Shown: in pieces, positions 8,753 through 17,013 of the stretch
Layout of the letters: every line of letters begins with the position of its first letter
Position numbering within the stretch: the first letter of the stretch is position 1
Assembly (NCBI GenBank): GCA_028285185.1
Contig: JANQQD010000262.1
Location: 1-37,894 of the forward strand
DNA from: Anaerolineae bacterium
GTDB lineage: Bacteria; Pseudomonadota; Alphaproteobacteria; DSM-16000; Inquilinaceae
DNA length: 37,894 nucleotides
Reading direction: 5' to 3'
Position numbers and translations under genes: made by a program
The notes under the pieces: generated by a model
Seen by the model: the letters and a program-made list of their open reading frames with translations, nothing else
What the model was told of the DNA's origin: nothing
Database searches by the model: none

Positions 8753-10107
8753 CGCCCCACCTCGGTTCAGGGTTTTCCCTGCACGGGCGGCCACATCGGC
8801 AGCCGGGCGGTGCTCGGCGACGATCGATCGGAACACGTCATCGCCTGACAGTTACGATGCGGGAAGAGACGCAGGATTGCAAACGGCTCTTCGATCCGTC
8901 ATATTCTGTATTGTCTGAATTTCGGTATAGATGAAAGATTTTCTCTAAATTAGTGTTTCATGGCGCAAGATACAACTTCTGCATTAGTTGTGGTTGTTCT
9001 TCTTCCTGTCATGGCTGCCGCTTGCCGAAAGGCCGCAGGCGTCTCGGACCTTGCAGCCAGTCTCATACGGCCGACGTCGCTGGTCGCCCCGTTCAGAAGT
9101 CTTCAACTCCCCCTTCGACAAGACCCTCGCCCCGGCCGCGCGGCCGCCAATTGCGCAGGGCGGCATACCGCTCGACCTTGCTCCGACAGGCTCCTAAAGC
9201 TCGTCTTTTGGGGTTCTCTCTTTCATGGCCTGGCGGGCATGGGAATCGATCGCGCGTTCCTTCCCTGGAGGCTTTCGGACGCCGGCCCCGCGGCACCGGC
9301 GAAGACGCTTCAATGGGCGGCATCCGAAACCCTTCACATAACCCGCGGAACACCGATGGACCGTGGCTGAGGGGCATAGCTGTCAGTGTCGGAGGAGAGC
9401 GGCGAGTCGACCGCTCAGGGCCGATTCCGGCCTTTCGGCACCTGACGGGATCGGCACATCTTCGGAGACGATCGTGTCTCCTTTGGTGGTGTACGAGCCC
9501 GATCGCCCAGTGCCCTCGGCACAGCGTGGCGCGCAGCGGGTTAACGGGGGCAACTCACTTGGGCCGCAACGATCGGTTTGCCCGCGCAGGACCGAGAAGC
9601 GAGCATGTTCAGGAAGCGCAACGGCCGGTTTCTGTATCCCGATCGCGCATGATCAAGAGGCAATTGGGGTTGTCGCTCACGCGGTGAAACCGGCCGCGAG
9701 TGTCATGGTAATCGCGGTCCTGGATTGCTGCCAGCTGAGAAGCGGGCCTGGTCAGGAAGCGCTGCGATAAAGGACTTGCGTGACAGTGTTGGGATGGTCG
9801 TGGATGGGCGGCGGTTGCTCTATTTGACTACTATCACATAAAGGACGTTAGTGTTGCCCGGCTCATGAAGCTAGAGGGGTGTTCATCGCGGCGGTTGAGC
9901 AGTAACGCTGAACCAACGGCATCGACCTCGCAACGAGGCGCAATGGTGCTCAGCGTATCGGCTACTCTTGGTCGAATTTCGCCACGAGGACCGCGAGCCG
10001 CAGCGTCCGATTTCAGGGGTGAGGCCCCGTGAGCCCGCCGTTCCCATCCGTCATTCACCGGCCGTTGGGCAAGGATTGTGGATCACATTGGAACGACAAT
10101 GGATGCT
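8753..10107. other. Stretch without recognisable genes
   Basis: About 1.35 kb separates the Tgl-like gene from the HNH remnant. Bases 8880-8960 are AT-rich and should hold the promoter of the minus-strand Tgl-like unit. Open frames of 60-244 codons exist in several frames, but they overlap one another, have Arg/Ser/Pro-rich compositions typical of antisense or random GC-rich DNA, lack good ribosome sites and show no recognisable motifs. The stretch may be decayed element DNA. No direct repeat matching the region upstream of the integrase was found by eye. Confidence 0.6.
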
Positions 10108-10555
10108 TCACTGCCCGTGCCAATAGTCGGGTTCGCTGATTGCGCGCCAGCCAGCCGCAACCGGCCAGCGTCCGTCAGCATCCTCGATGATCGCAGTCGG
10201 CGCCTTTGAAAAAAAGAATCTCCAATTTCGCGACGGCAGATATTCGACTGGACCGACGGTCTCGCACGGCCGATCGCCAGAGATTGCCCCCCCTCCCCCT
10301 ACGCCGACCGAAGCCACGCGTCATCGCAGTGTGACTGTTTTGGCGAAACACGCACATCGTTCTGAGGTTCGACTGAACAGGACGAAGGCTTGTGTCTACC
10401 TCAATCGCCACGATGTGGTCGACATGGCTCCCCGGCTTGCGACAGACCACACAGAGACGATTGTCCGAAAAGTGAGCTGCGCAAACGACATGCCACTTGC
10501 GGCCATACCCTCGTTAGGATGCCGAAGGTCTGGCCTTGTCAGTCTCTTGCCGCAT
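10108..10555 (-). pseudogene. HNH endonuclease remnant (nonsense codon, possible frameshift)
   Basis: Reading from ATG at 10555, the frame MRQETDKARPSAS meets TAA at 10514-10516 and continues in the same frame as RGYGRKWHVVCAAHFSDN, then RLCVVCRKPGSHVDHIVAIE, then SNLRTMCVFRQNSHTAMTRG. This is the usual order of phage-type HNH nucleases: an RGYGRxW start, a CxxC pair, the VDHI catalytic motif, then SNLxxxC and HTA. The second CxxC pair is degraded: CVFR instead of CxxC. The frame then passes a G-rich run near 10275-10290 and ends at 10175. A different frame from that run continues as SRNWRFFFSKAPTAIIEDAD and on to WHGQ at 10108, so a frameshift in the G run is possible. Such nucleases commonly sit beside phage packaging genes, so this is likely a relic of a phage-like element. 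Confidence 0.7.
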
Positions 10556-10692
10556 CTGGGCACGAGACCGGTGCCGCTTCGGGCTGTGCGTCGGTGGCAA
10601 TGTCGGCATCGGAAAGCGATCCACTGGATCCCACACTGATCGCCGCAACTTCTGTGGCGTTGTCAAGTGTCCATCAGTTGGCGGAGACTCTT

Positions 10693-10876
10693 AGACAGTT
10701 TCAGAGAGTCAGAGACAGTATAACCCTGTTTATCTTTTTAGCAAAACGGGCGCAAGGCGAATTGATATCAACGCGTTACGCTGTGAACAACAGACAGTTT
10801 GACAGTCCAGACAGTTTTTCCGACTTTTATTGTAGTTGCGCGCGAACGAACTTACCCGGAAACCGTCGAAACTGTC
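10693..10876. repeat. Iteron-like GACAGTTT repeats, candidate replication origin
   Basis: AGACAGTTT occurs at 10693-10701, 10792-10800 and 10809-10817, with a variant AGACAGTA at 10713-10720. A partial GACAGTCC lies at 10801-10808, and an inverted copy AAACTGTC at 10869-10876. The cluster spans about 185 AT-richer bases directly downstream of the primase/helicase gene. Iterons beside a D5-type replication protein are the layout of P4-like satellite origins, so this is a candidate ori/crr-type region. The repeat match is seen directly; the function is inferred. Confidence 0.6.
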
Positions 10877-10887
10877 CTACCGTCTGG

Positions 10888-12444
10888 CTAGTCGTCGGGC
10901 ACGACGCCTGATGATGACCCTTTCGCCCGGTCCATATCTACGAGCATCCGCCACGCATCAACCAACGCCACGTTGACGTAGTGGATATTCGTGCGCTTCT
11001 CGGACCGATAGCCACGCTCCCGCATCGCACGACCAAAGGCCGTCTGGCTCATGGGCGATTGGGCATTCTGTTTGCACCAGAGTGTGTATGCAGCGAAGAT
11101 ATCTCGCGCCGGCTCATCGCTGCCCGGCTTACGGAATATGGCCGCTTCAAGGAAGCCTGAGAGACGATCGCTTTCTTCTCGGTATTCACGCGTGGCGTCC
11201 CGCACTTCCGGCGGTATGGCTAACCCCATTTCCCTGTACGCACGCCAACCATCAAGCATCCAGTTCAGGATGCCGGCACGTTCTTCCCGAAGTCTCTCCG
11301 GCAAAGTGAGGTCCTTTACCGGCGCACCGGCCGGCCGCTTCGGATCCTCTGCATCATAAAACATGACATCCCACGGCACGAGGATCAGGCGACGCCATAA
11401 CCCCTCGTCAACACCGCGCACGTCTGGCCGCGGGTTGAAGCTCACGAACAGCTTGAAATGCGGATCGAAGTCGAAGAAACCCTTGTGCAGGTGACGCGCC
11501 GATATCGGCTCAGACGAAGTCAAGCGCTTGATCATGCCGTCTGAAAACCGCACTCCAGCCTCAGGTTCGCTTGAGCGGATCAGCCGACGGCCGGTCAACC
11601 TGGCCAGGTCAGGCGATGCTTCCGATCCGCGCTTGTCAGGATCATGCAACAGGCTTTCGAATGGCAGTACGGCCGAATAGTCGCCCATCATATCCGCCAC
11701 CGCATCAATGAATGTACTTTTGCCGTTACTCCCCTGCCCCCAATTGAGCAGAATACACTGCTCAACCGTCAAACCAGAAAGCGAGTAACCGGAAAAACGC
11801 TGCAACATCGCGCGTCGCGCGACGCTCGGCTGGCATTCGGCCATGAATTTCAAGAATCCCGGACATTTGGCTTCTGGATCATAAATCGTGTTGCACTGAC
11901 GCGTAATCCGATCATCGGGCCGCGCTTCCCGGAATCTGACACCGCCATTTGCGCCCGCCACATCTCCGGCATTCAATTCCAAAGTCCCGTTGCGCACATT
12001 GACCAAAAACGGGCCGTTGTTAAGATCGTCCACAGGCACCTGCAAGTACGTCCGCGCCTCTCGTAGCATCGCCGTCAAACGTCGCGAATCCTGGCTCCTG
12101 TAACCCCAACGAGCTAAAGCCGACATCTCGCTTTCATCGCGAACGCGCAATGCCTCATCTCTGATCGCCAAAGCCGTACTATGGGCATAGCGCCTGGCTT
12201 CCACATCGTCGCTGCGCCAATTCCACACCCCATTGTCAAAAGTATGCCACCCGACATCCGGGACGAACATTAGCCGTTCCCGGAAGCGCCGAACCAGCCG
12301 TTGCGCGTTGCCAAGATCGGTTCGCTCGTATCCGCGGCACTCGCCATCGATCAGGTCGTTGTTGTCCGGCAGCGCCCGCGCATTCTGCAGTAGTTGCCGG
12401 GCCTGCTCGGCACCCGGCCGGCGATCGACCGGCGGCCGGCTCAA
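10888..12444 (-). CDS. D5/P4-alpha-type phage primase-helicase
   Basis: The product has 518 residues. The N-terminal part (about 40-190) matches the D5_N region, with GVWNWRSDD and FLVNVRNGTLEL typical of it. A superfamily 3 helicase ATPase follows, with Walker A GQGSNGKST (residues 236-244), an acidic Walker B-like patch around LIRSSEPE, and FKLFVSFNPRPDVRGVDEGLWRR as the SF3 sensor/arginine-finger region. The C-terminal FGRAMRERGYRSEKRTNIHY is the winged helix often found at the end of such proteins. The start is TTG at 12444, whose bases overlap the TGA of the upstream gene (TTGA), indicating translational coupling. The protein would unwind and initiate replication of the integrative element. 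The stop at 10888 lies just beyond the iteron-like repeats. Confidence 0.9.
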   Translation of the reverse strand: MSRPPVDRRPGAEQARQLLQNARALPDNNDLIDGECRGYERTDLGNAQRLVRRFRERLMFVPDVGWHTFDNGVWNWRSDDVEARRYAHSTALAIRDEALRVRDESEMSALARWGYRSQDSRRLTAMLREARTYLQVPVDDLNNGPFLVNVRNGTLELNAGDVAGANGGVRFREARPDDRITRQCNTIYDPEAKCPGFLKFMAECQPSVARRAMLQRFSGYSLSGLTVEQCILLNWGQGSNGKSTFIDAVADMMGDYSAVLPFESLLHDPDKRGSEASPDLARLTGRRLIRSSEPEAGVRFSDGMIKRLTSSEPISARHLHKGFFDFDPHFKLFVSFNPRPDVRGVDEGLWRRLILVPWDVMFYDAEDPKRPAGAPVKDLTLPERLREERAGILNWMLDGWRAYREMGLAIPPEVRDATREYREESDRLSGFLEAAIFRKPGSDEPARDIFAAYTLWCKQNAQSPMSQTAFGRAMRERGYRSEKRTNIHYVNVALVDAWRMLVDMDRAKGSSSGVVPDD

Positions 12445-12770
12445 GGAAGGTTGCCCTGCCGCGGCTTGCCGGCTGTCCCGACCTTGGGTGAATTCTTTGA
12501 CGGAGCGGAGATTGGGCTATCAGGTTCTTCGTCCGTTGCCCGGCGATTCGCCCGCCCGGGCGGAGCAGGTGCTGAATCGTTCAGCCGGTTTGCCCTGAAG
12601 CGGCGCCAATCACCCAGCCGATAATACTTACGACCGGAGATGTAGTAAGGCTGCGGAAAGTCGGGATATCTGCTGCTCCAGCGGTGCTCGGTCATCAGGG
12701 AGATGTTGCCGGCGACCCTGCGAAGCTCAGATGCGGAGATCAGCGCTTCGTCTTCGTAACCATCAATCAC
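12441..12770 (-). CDS. AlpA-like winged helix-turn-helix regulator
   Basis: The product has 109 residues from GTG 12770, with GGAGG five bases upstream. Residues 10-60 (ISASELRRVAGNISLM, HRWSSRYPDFPQPYYISGRK, YYRLGDWRRF) have the pattern of AlpA/MerR-like DNA-binding domains that select a tyrosine-rich wing and end in a W-R-F helix. These are common in P4-type elements, where they act as excisionase or regulator of int and replication genes. The C-terminal 45 residues are Pro/Ala/Ser-rich and probably disordered. The gene overlaps the primase start by 4 bases, so the two are translated as a pair. Confidence 0.75.
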   Translation of the reverse strand: MIDGYEDEALISASELRRVAGNISLMTEHRWSSRYPDFPQPYYISGRKYYRLGDWRRFRANRLNDSAPAPPGRANRRATDEEPDSPISAPSKNSPKVGTAGKPRQGNLP

Positions 12771-12827
12771 TGCCGCCTCCGGGTGAGCAAGAGTTACCGA
12801 AAGCGACGCTAGCGCGCCTCATGCAGG

Positions 12828-12853
12828 GGGTAGCAAACGGATATTCGCTACCC
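12828..12853. repeat. Inverted repeat GGGTAGC / GCTACCC
   Basis: GGGTAGC (12828-12834) and GCTACCC (12847-12853) are separated by 12 bases. The right arm overlaps the TAG stop of the gene at 12848-13303. The repeat lies about 58 bp upstream of the AlpA-like gene start. There is no T-run, so an operator or mRNA hairpin is likelier than a terminator. Confidence 0.45.
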
Positions 12854-13303
12854 TCCCGTGATCCCCATTTCAAAGCGGCGCAGAACAACTGCCTCTTGGA
12901 AAGCATGAGAATTCAGCCACTGGCGAATCTGGCGCTGCTGGTCGTAATCGATGGCGCGCCTGACTTCCGAGACTGTGGCACTGGGATTCTCCGCAACATA
13001 CTCTATGCAAGCCAGGAATTTCTCCGGGTTCCTCGGCTTCGAGCGTCTCGGCCTATCCACTCTCAAAAGCTGGGCGGTCAGCTCCACTAATTCTATTGGA
13101 GGAGGAGTGCTCATCATTGCGCAGATCTCAAATTGTCTGCAAACCCATTCCTTAAAATCGATAGGCCTCAGATCAAATTCGCCATGATCGCGGGCGCTCT
13201 TCACTCGCAACGTCTGTTGCCTAATGGATTCATATCGTTCAAAGGGCGTCTTGCCTGTAAGGGCGGTCAGCCGTTGCTGGTCTACTTCTTTCATCATGAG
13301 CAT
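12848..13303 (-). CDS. Unknown small element protein (151 residues)
   Basis: The start is ATG at 13303, supported by AGGAG seven bases ahead; the ribosome site overlaps the integrase stop codon. In-frame ATGs at 13297 and 13294 are alternatives. The product begins MLMMKEVDQQ. It is charged and helical: an FERYESIRQQTLRVKSARDH helix, a Pro-rich middle, and a C-terminal segment (ATVSEVRRAIDYDQQRQIR then QWLNSHAFQE) that looks like a helix-turn-helix with recognition helix RQIRQWL. I do not recognise a family. Its position between int and the AlpA-like gene suggests a regulator of the integrative element. Confidence 0.7.
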   Translation of the reverse strand: MLMMKEVDQQRLTALTGKTPFERYESIRQQTLRVKSARDHGEFDLRPIDFKEWVCRQFEICAMMSTPPPIELVELTAQLLRVDRPRRSKPRNPEKFLACIEYVAENPSATVSEVRRAIDYDQQRQIRQWLNSHAFQEAVVLRRFEMGITGG

Positions 13304-13313
13304 TGCCACGCTC

Positions 13314-14543
13314 CTAACCGTGTAGGAGGACCACATTGCTGGCGCTGGCTGAGCCCAACGCCTCGACGTGCCGCGCCCAGGTTTCCAGGGCTCGTCGTTT
13401 CGCTTCCGTATGGTCAGCGCGCTCATACCGGGCAGTCACGCCAGCGATCTGTCGTTCCACGTGATTAAGGAGCCGGGCGATAGTTTCGCCGGCAATGCCC
13501 AATTCGCCGAGACCGGTTGCCACCGTCCGGCGGATGTCGTGGAGCATCCAGCCCTGAACGCCGCTTAACCTGTCCAACTTAGCCTTCGGCTTAACCATGT
13601 TACCGTACGGGGAAATGCCGCCGTCGCAGCTAAAAACGAAGTCTCCAGTCGTAAATCTGGGCAACGATCTGAGTATCGCCATCACCGACGGCGACAATGG
13701 TACGACGTGTGCGTGCTTGTTCTTCGACCTTGCCGCCGGCAGCACCCACACTGCTGTCTCTAGGTCGACCTCACGCCACTGCATCTTGCGGACCTCGTCG
13801 CGGCGGGCACCGGTCAAAATGAGACAGCGGAACAGCGGTCCGGCCGGATAGGCCAGACCGTCGCAGGCCTGCCAGACGGCCGCCAGTTCAGCATCGCCTA
13901 GAACCCGGTCTCGCGGGTGTTCACGCGTCGGCCGCCGGATGCTTGCGGCCGGATTTGCGGCGACGATGTCGCGGGAGACTGCCCAATTGAACAGTGCGCT
14001 TGCAGCCGCAAGGACGCGGTTCGCCTGGACCGGAAAGCCCCTATCGACGATACCGTCGATGATCTCGTACACGTCCCGGCGCTGGATAGTGTGGATCTCG
14101 CGCGTCCCCCAGATGGGCAGGACATGCAGCCTGAACAGCCGTTCTGTCTCGGTCCAGGAGCGCGTGTTCCGCTTGCAGTGCCGCTCGATGTAGAGACTGA
14201 CAATCCGCTCCATCGTGTCCGGTTCGTGTTGCGGGACGGCCGATCGTCGTGCGGCCTCCCTCGCCTGTCTCTTGGCGTCGGCTGGGTTGCGCCCGCCAGC
14301 AACATGGAGAAGTGCGTCACGCGCCAACTGCCGGGCATCGGCCAGGCCGATCGTCGGGAATGGGCCGATTGTCAGCTTGCAGGGTTTGCCGGAGAATCGA
14401 TACCGGACCGCCCACGACTTAGCGCCGGACGGGGCGACGATCAGGTAGAGGCCTGAACACTTCGCGTCGGCCACCTCGATCCGCCTGGCAGGATCCGGCT
14501 GCCAGGCTTCCACCGAACGGACGGTTAGGTTCTCTTTCGTCAT
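13314..14543 (-). CDS. int: Tyrosine integrase, P4/DUF4102 type
   Basis: The product has 409 residues. Residues 1-95 are an N-terminal arm-type DNA-binding domain of the DUF4102 kind (LTVRSVEAWQP, GLYLIVAPSGAKSWAVRYRF, LTIGPFPTIGLADAR). A core-binding SAM-like domain (about 110-200) is next, followed by the catalytic domain. The catalytic set is visible: Arg247 in LTGARRDEVR, His335 and Arg338 in HDIRR, His361 in LLNHV, and the nucleophile Tyr373 in ARYERADH. All residues look intact, so the enzyme is probably functional. This family usually inserts its element into tRNA or other small RNA genes. It is the first gene of a minus-strand run int, unknown, AlpA-like, primase. The GGGGTAAC repeats just upstream are candidate binding sites. 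Confidence 0.95.
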   Translation of the reverse strand: MTKENLTVRSVEAWQPDPARRIEVADAKCSGLYLIVAPSGAKSWAVRYRFSGKPCKLTIGPFPTIGLADARQLARDALLHVAGGRNPADAKRQAREAARRSAVPQHEPDTMERIVSLYIERHCKRNTRSWTETERLFRLHVLPIWGTREIHTIQRRDVYEIIDGIVDRGFPVQANRVLAAASALFNWAVSRDIVAANPAASIRRPTREHPRDRVLGDAELAAVWQACDGLAYPAGPLFRCLILTGARRDEVRKMQWREVDLETAVWVLPAARSKNKHAHVVPLSPSVMAILRSLPRFTTGDFVFSCDGGISPYGNMVKPKAKLDRLSGVQGWMLHDIRRTVATGLGELGIAGETIARLLNHVERQIAGVTARYERADHTEAKRRALETWARHVEALGSASASNVVLLHG

Positions 14544-14557
14544 GACACGAAACCCTT

Positions 14558-14603
14558 GGGGTAACGCTGGGGTAACAGACAGAGCTGATATCTCGCGTTA
14601 CCC
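14558..14603. repeat. GGGGTAAC direct repeats plus inverted GTTACCC upstream of integrase
   Basis: GGGGTAAC occurs at 14558-14565 and 14569-14576 (11-bp period). An inverted copy GTTACCC lies at 14597-14603. All sit within 60 bp upstream of the integrase ATG. Regularly spaced short repeats here fit integrase arm-type sites or operators controlling int. No tRNA gene was identified alongside. Confidence 0.5.
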
Positions 14604-14689
14604 AGTGATAGGCAGCGTGAACGGCATCCCGCAGAAATGCAAGGCTTTCCGGTGAAACTCGCAACGACGCGTCACGTGGCGTTAGGTCG

Positions 14690-14776
14690 CGATGAGCGCA
14701 TTTCCACGTCTCCCAGACGTGAAGCCTCCCTGTTCAACTCGCCGCTGATCCTCCGATCAGCGGCTTTCTTTTTTCC
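14690..14776 (+). ncRNA. Candidate small RNA with three anti-Shine-Dalgarno-like motifs
   Basis: Downstream of any gene on the plus strand there is a two-hairpin unit ending in a strong terminator. Hairpin 1 pairs CACGTCT (14705-14711) with AGACGTG (14715-14721). Three C-rich motifs complementary to a ribosome-binding site are exposed: CTCCC in the first loop, CCTCCC in the single-stranded linker (14725-14730) and CCTCC at the terminator loop (14750-14754). Repeated exposed anti-SD motifs are the hallmark of the alphaproteobacterial alpha-r14 (NfeR1/cuckoo-like) sRNA group. The assignment is by architecture only; the 5' end is a guess and no promoter is clear. The alternative is the 3' end of an RNA gene duplicated by integration. 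Confidence 0.5.
14741..14776 (+). terminator. Rho-independent terminator
   Basis: A perfect 10-bp stem GCCGCTGATC / GATCAGCGGC with loop CTCC (14741-14764) is followed by TTTCTTTTTT. It is oriented for plus-strand transcripts, yet no protein gene precedes it on that strand. This supports a small RNA gene just upstream. Confidence 0.85.
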
Positions 14777-14813
14777 GGGCTTGCTCTTGGTCCGGCGTGC
14801 GAGGGGCCGTGAT

Positions 14814-16988
14814 CTACGGCCCAGCCAGCGACTTGATTGCGTTTAGGGCTGCGACTGTTGCCAGCGGGTTGGCCGCGGAACCGGCGATCCTCGCCAGGTG
14901 GTCCACTGCTTCCGGCCAGTCCGCCTCTGGCAGGATCTCCGCCAGGCGCACCGGGTCCCAGCCCTCGCGGCTGAGGGCGAAATCCACCGCGGCAGCCAGC
15001 GCACCGGGTTCGCCGGTTCGGACCATCCACCCGAGGGCCGCGGCACCGGTCAAGGTGTCGGCCGACGCCAGCACGGCGCTGGCGCGCTCACGCGCATGGT
15101 CTGTGTTGCCCGCAACGGTGAATGCCTCGCGAACCACGGCTGGCACAGGGTCATCCAGCAAGCGATCGATCGCCTCTGCGGATGATGCGTCGTCGGTGGC
15201 TTCAGCCAGACGGGCCAAAATCCGCGCCGCAAACACGCGAAGATTAGGGTCCAGCGCCATTGCCAACGATATGAGCAGTTCCATCGAACCGGCCTGCCGT
15301 GCCCAAAGGGCCAGATCGGGGTGCTGTGAGAGGGTAGCGGCGGCCGCCAAGCGCAATTCCAGATCTTGCGCGGCAAGCACACCGACAAGGCCGTCGACGA
15401 CGTCAGCCCCGCGCACATCCACCATCAGTCGCGCAACGGCGCGCCGCCGATCCGCCGCAATGGGGACGTCCGGGGTGAGGTTCGGCTTCGTCCTGCGCGG
15501 CATGTTTTCCGCAAGGCTCAGGAAGCGCGCTTCATCGTCGTCCAGTTCGCACACCATCGGCGGCGAGGCCGGTGCGGCGACCTGCGGCGCCAGATTGGCC
15601 CGCTCGATCGCCTGCAAAGTCGACATTTCGCCCGATTGTTGCTGCTGCGGCGGCAGAGGGCTCTTGGGGGGAGAGATCTCGGCAACGCCGTCCGCCTCCG
15701 GCGTGGGGTCGCTCTCCGGTTCCGGTGGCTCCGCCAAGTGGAGGAGGAGGAGTTCAAGCGACGCTTCGCCGAGGGGGCCGCTCTGAGCCGCCGCATTGCA
15801 GAGGCCAAGCAGAGCTGAAAACCGAACCAGATGGTCGGAGTCGTCGGCGTAGGCCGTCAGCGCGTCGAGACTCTCGCGGTCACCGGCACCACCGATCGCC
15901 CCCACGGCCGCGGCACGCACGGATGGCGCCCGAGTACGATCTTCCGCGACATCGTGCAGACTTCGCCTCGTGAGATCATCGGTGATGCCGCCAAGCGCTG
16001 TTGCCGCCGCCGCCGCGACCCCATCGGACGTATCGTTGAGCCGATCGCGCAACATCCCGGCGACGACGGCCAAGACCTCCGGCGTCTGCGCCGAGACCGC
16101 CTCGACCACGGCCAGCCACACGTTTTCGTCCGCGTCCCCCGCCAAACCGACGACCTGGGCGACCTGATCTGCCGGCGCCCGCTTGACCGCTTCGCGGCGG
16201 ATCGCCGGATCGGGGTCCCGCGAGAAGGTCGCGATGCTGGCGCCCGCCGCGTCGTCGGCCATCACGCGGACAGCCGCGGCCCGTCGGATCTCCGGATCCT
16301 GACTGTTGGCCAGCGACTTCTGGATCGGGACGGCCGCCGGATCCGTTGACTGGGCCAGCGCCGACGCCGCCCGGCGGCGGGATCGGGCGGATCCGCGCTC
16401 AAGCCGCTGCGCCAGCGCCTCAATCCCCGGCCGGTCAAGATGGGCCAGTGCGGCAAAGGCCTGCGGCTCGACATCCTGGCCGACTTCGTCGTCAAGAGCG
16501 GCAACGATGGCCGGAACGGCCTCAGCGTCGCCCAGATGCCCCAGCGCCTCGATGGCCGCCACCTGGACGTCCAGCCATTGATCCCACTCTCCGGCGCCGT
16601 CGTCTTCGTCCCAGGCCATGTCAAGGTCGCGGTCCACGGCGAGCCGTCGCAGCGGCGCAAGATCGCCGCGGTAGCCGAGACGGGCGATCGACCGGATCGC
16701 CAACTCTTTGACCTCGCCGGAGGGGTCCGCGATGACCGATTGCAGCAATGCGGCGCCAACCCGATCCGACGATGTCGCTGCCCCAAGGGCACGGGCCGCA
16801 AGGATGCGAACGTCGACGTCCGGATCGGTCAGGCAGCCGATCAGCAGGTCTTCCGCCGGCCCGGGCAGCAGGTGTTCGAGGCACTCGACCGCCGCGCACC
16901 GCACGACATCGTCGCCCGCCTCCAGGATCGAACCGAGCGTGGCCGCTACGGCGGCCCCCCCGATGCCCCGCCCAGTGGGTGGTTCCAC
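14814..16988 (-). CDS. HEAT-repeat protein, last gene of the iodate reductase-type operon
   Basis: The product has 724 residues from GTG 16988, 25 bp after the stop of the molybdoenzyme gene, so it is probably cotranscribed. Nearly all of it is alpha-solenoid: tandem 30-35 residue helical pairs with the D-x-x-V/I-R-x-x-A-A HEAT signature (LTDPDVDVRILAARALGA, IADPSGEVKELAIRSIARLG, SRDPDPAIRREAVKRA, EDRTRAPSVRAAAVGAIGG). A Pro/Gln-rich linker at about 415-490 separates a long N-terminal array from a shorter C-terminal one. There is no signal peptide or membrane segment, so it should be cytoplasmic. HEAT scaffolds bind proteins. Since no NarJ/TorD-type chaperone is seen here, a role in maturing or assembling the molybdoenzyme before Tat export is a reasonable but unproven idea. 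Confidence 0.88.
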   Translation of the reverse strand: MEPPTGRGIGGAAVAATLGSILEAGDDVVRCAAVECLEHLLPGPAEDLLIGCLTDPDVDVRILAARALGAATSSDRVGAALLQSVIADPSGEVKELAIRSIARLGYRGDLAPLRRLAVDRDLDMAWDEDDGAGEWDQWLDVQVAAIEALGHLGDAEAVPAIVAALDDEVGQDVEPQAFAALAHLDRPGIEALAQRLERGSARSRRRAASALAQSTDPAAVPIQKSLANSQDPEIRRAAAVRVMADDAAGASIATFSRDPDPAIRREAVKRAPADQVAQVVGLAGDADENVWLAVVEAVSAQTPEVLAVVAGMLRDRLNDTSDGVAAAAATALGGITDDLTRRSLHDVAEDRTRAPSVRAAAVGAIGGAGDRESLDALTAYADDSDHLVRFSALLGLCNAAAQSGPLGEASLELLLLHLAEPPEPESDPTPEADGVAEISPPKSPLPPQQQQSGEMSTLQAIERANLAPQVAAPASPPMVCELDDDEARFLSLAENMPRRTKPNLTPDVPIAADRRRAVARLMVDVRGADVVDGLVGVLAAQDLELRLAAAATLSQHPDLALWARQAGSMELLISLAMALDPNLRVFAARILARLAEATDDASSAEAIDRLLDDPVPAVVREAFTVAGNTDHARERASAVLASADTLTGAAALGWMVRTGEPGALAAAVDFALSREGWDPVRLAEILPEADWPEAVDHLARIAGSAANPLATVAALNAIKSLAGP

Positions 16989-17013
16989 GGTTTAATCCGA
17001 TCGCCCAGCGGGG

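Noticed and set aside
8953-9770. Plus-strand frames of 136-244 codons in the gene-poor stretch
   Set aside because: They overlap in different frames, are low in recognisable motifs, rich in Arg/Ser/Pro, and lack ribosome sites; no homology pattern was seen.
14544-14813. tRNA gene as integration target
   Set aside because: The GTTCAACTC at 14731-14739 recalls a T-loop, but no acceptor stem or cloverleaf could be formed around it.
8753-14813. Direct-repeat attachment sites of the integrative element
   Set aside because: No convincing repeat shared by both sides was found by eye, so the element borders are left undefined.
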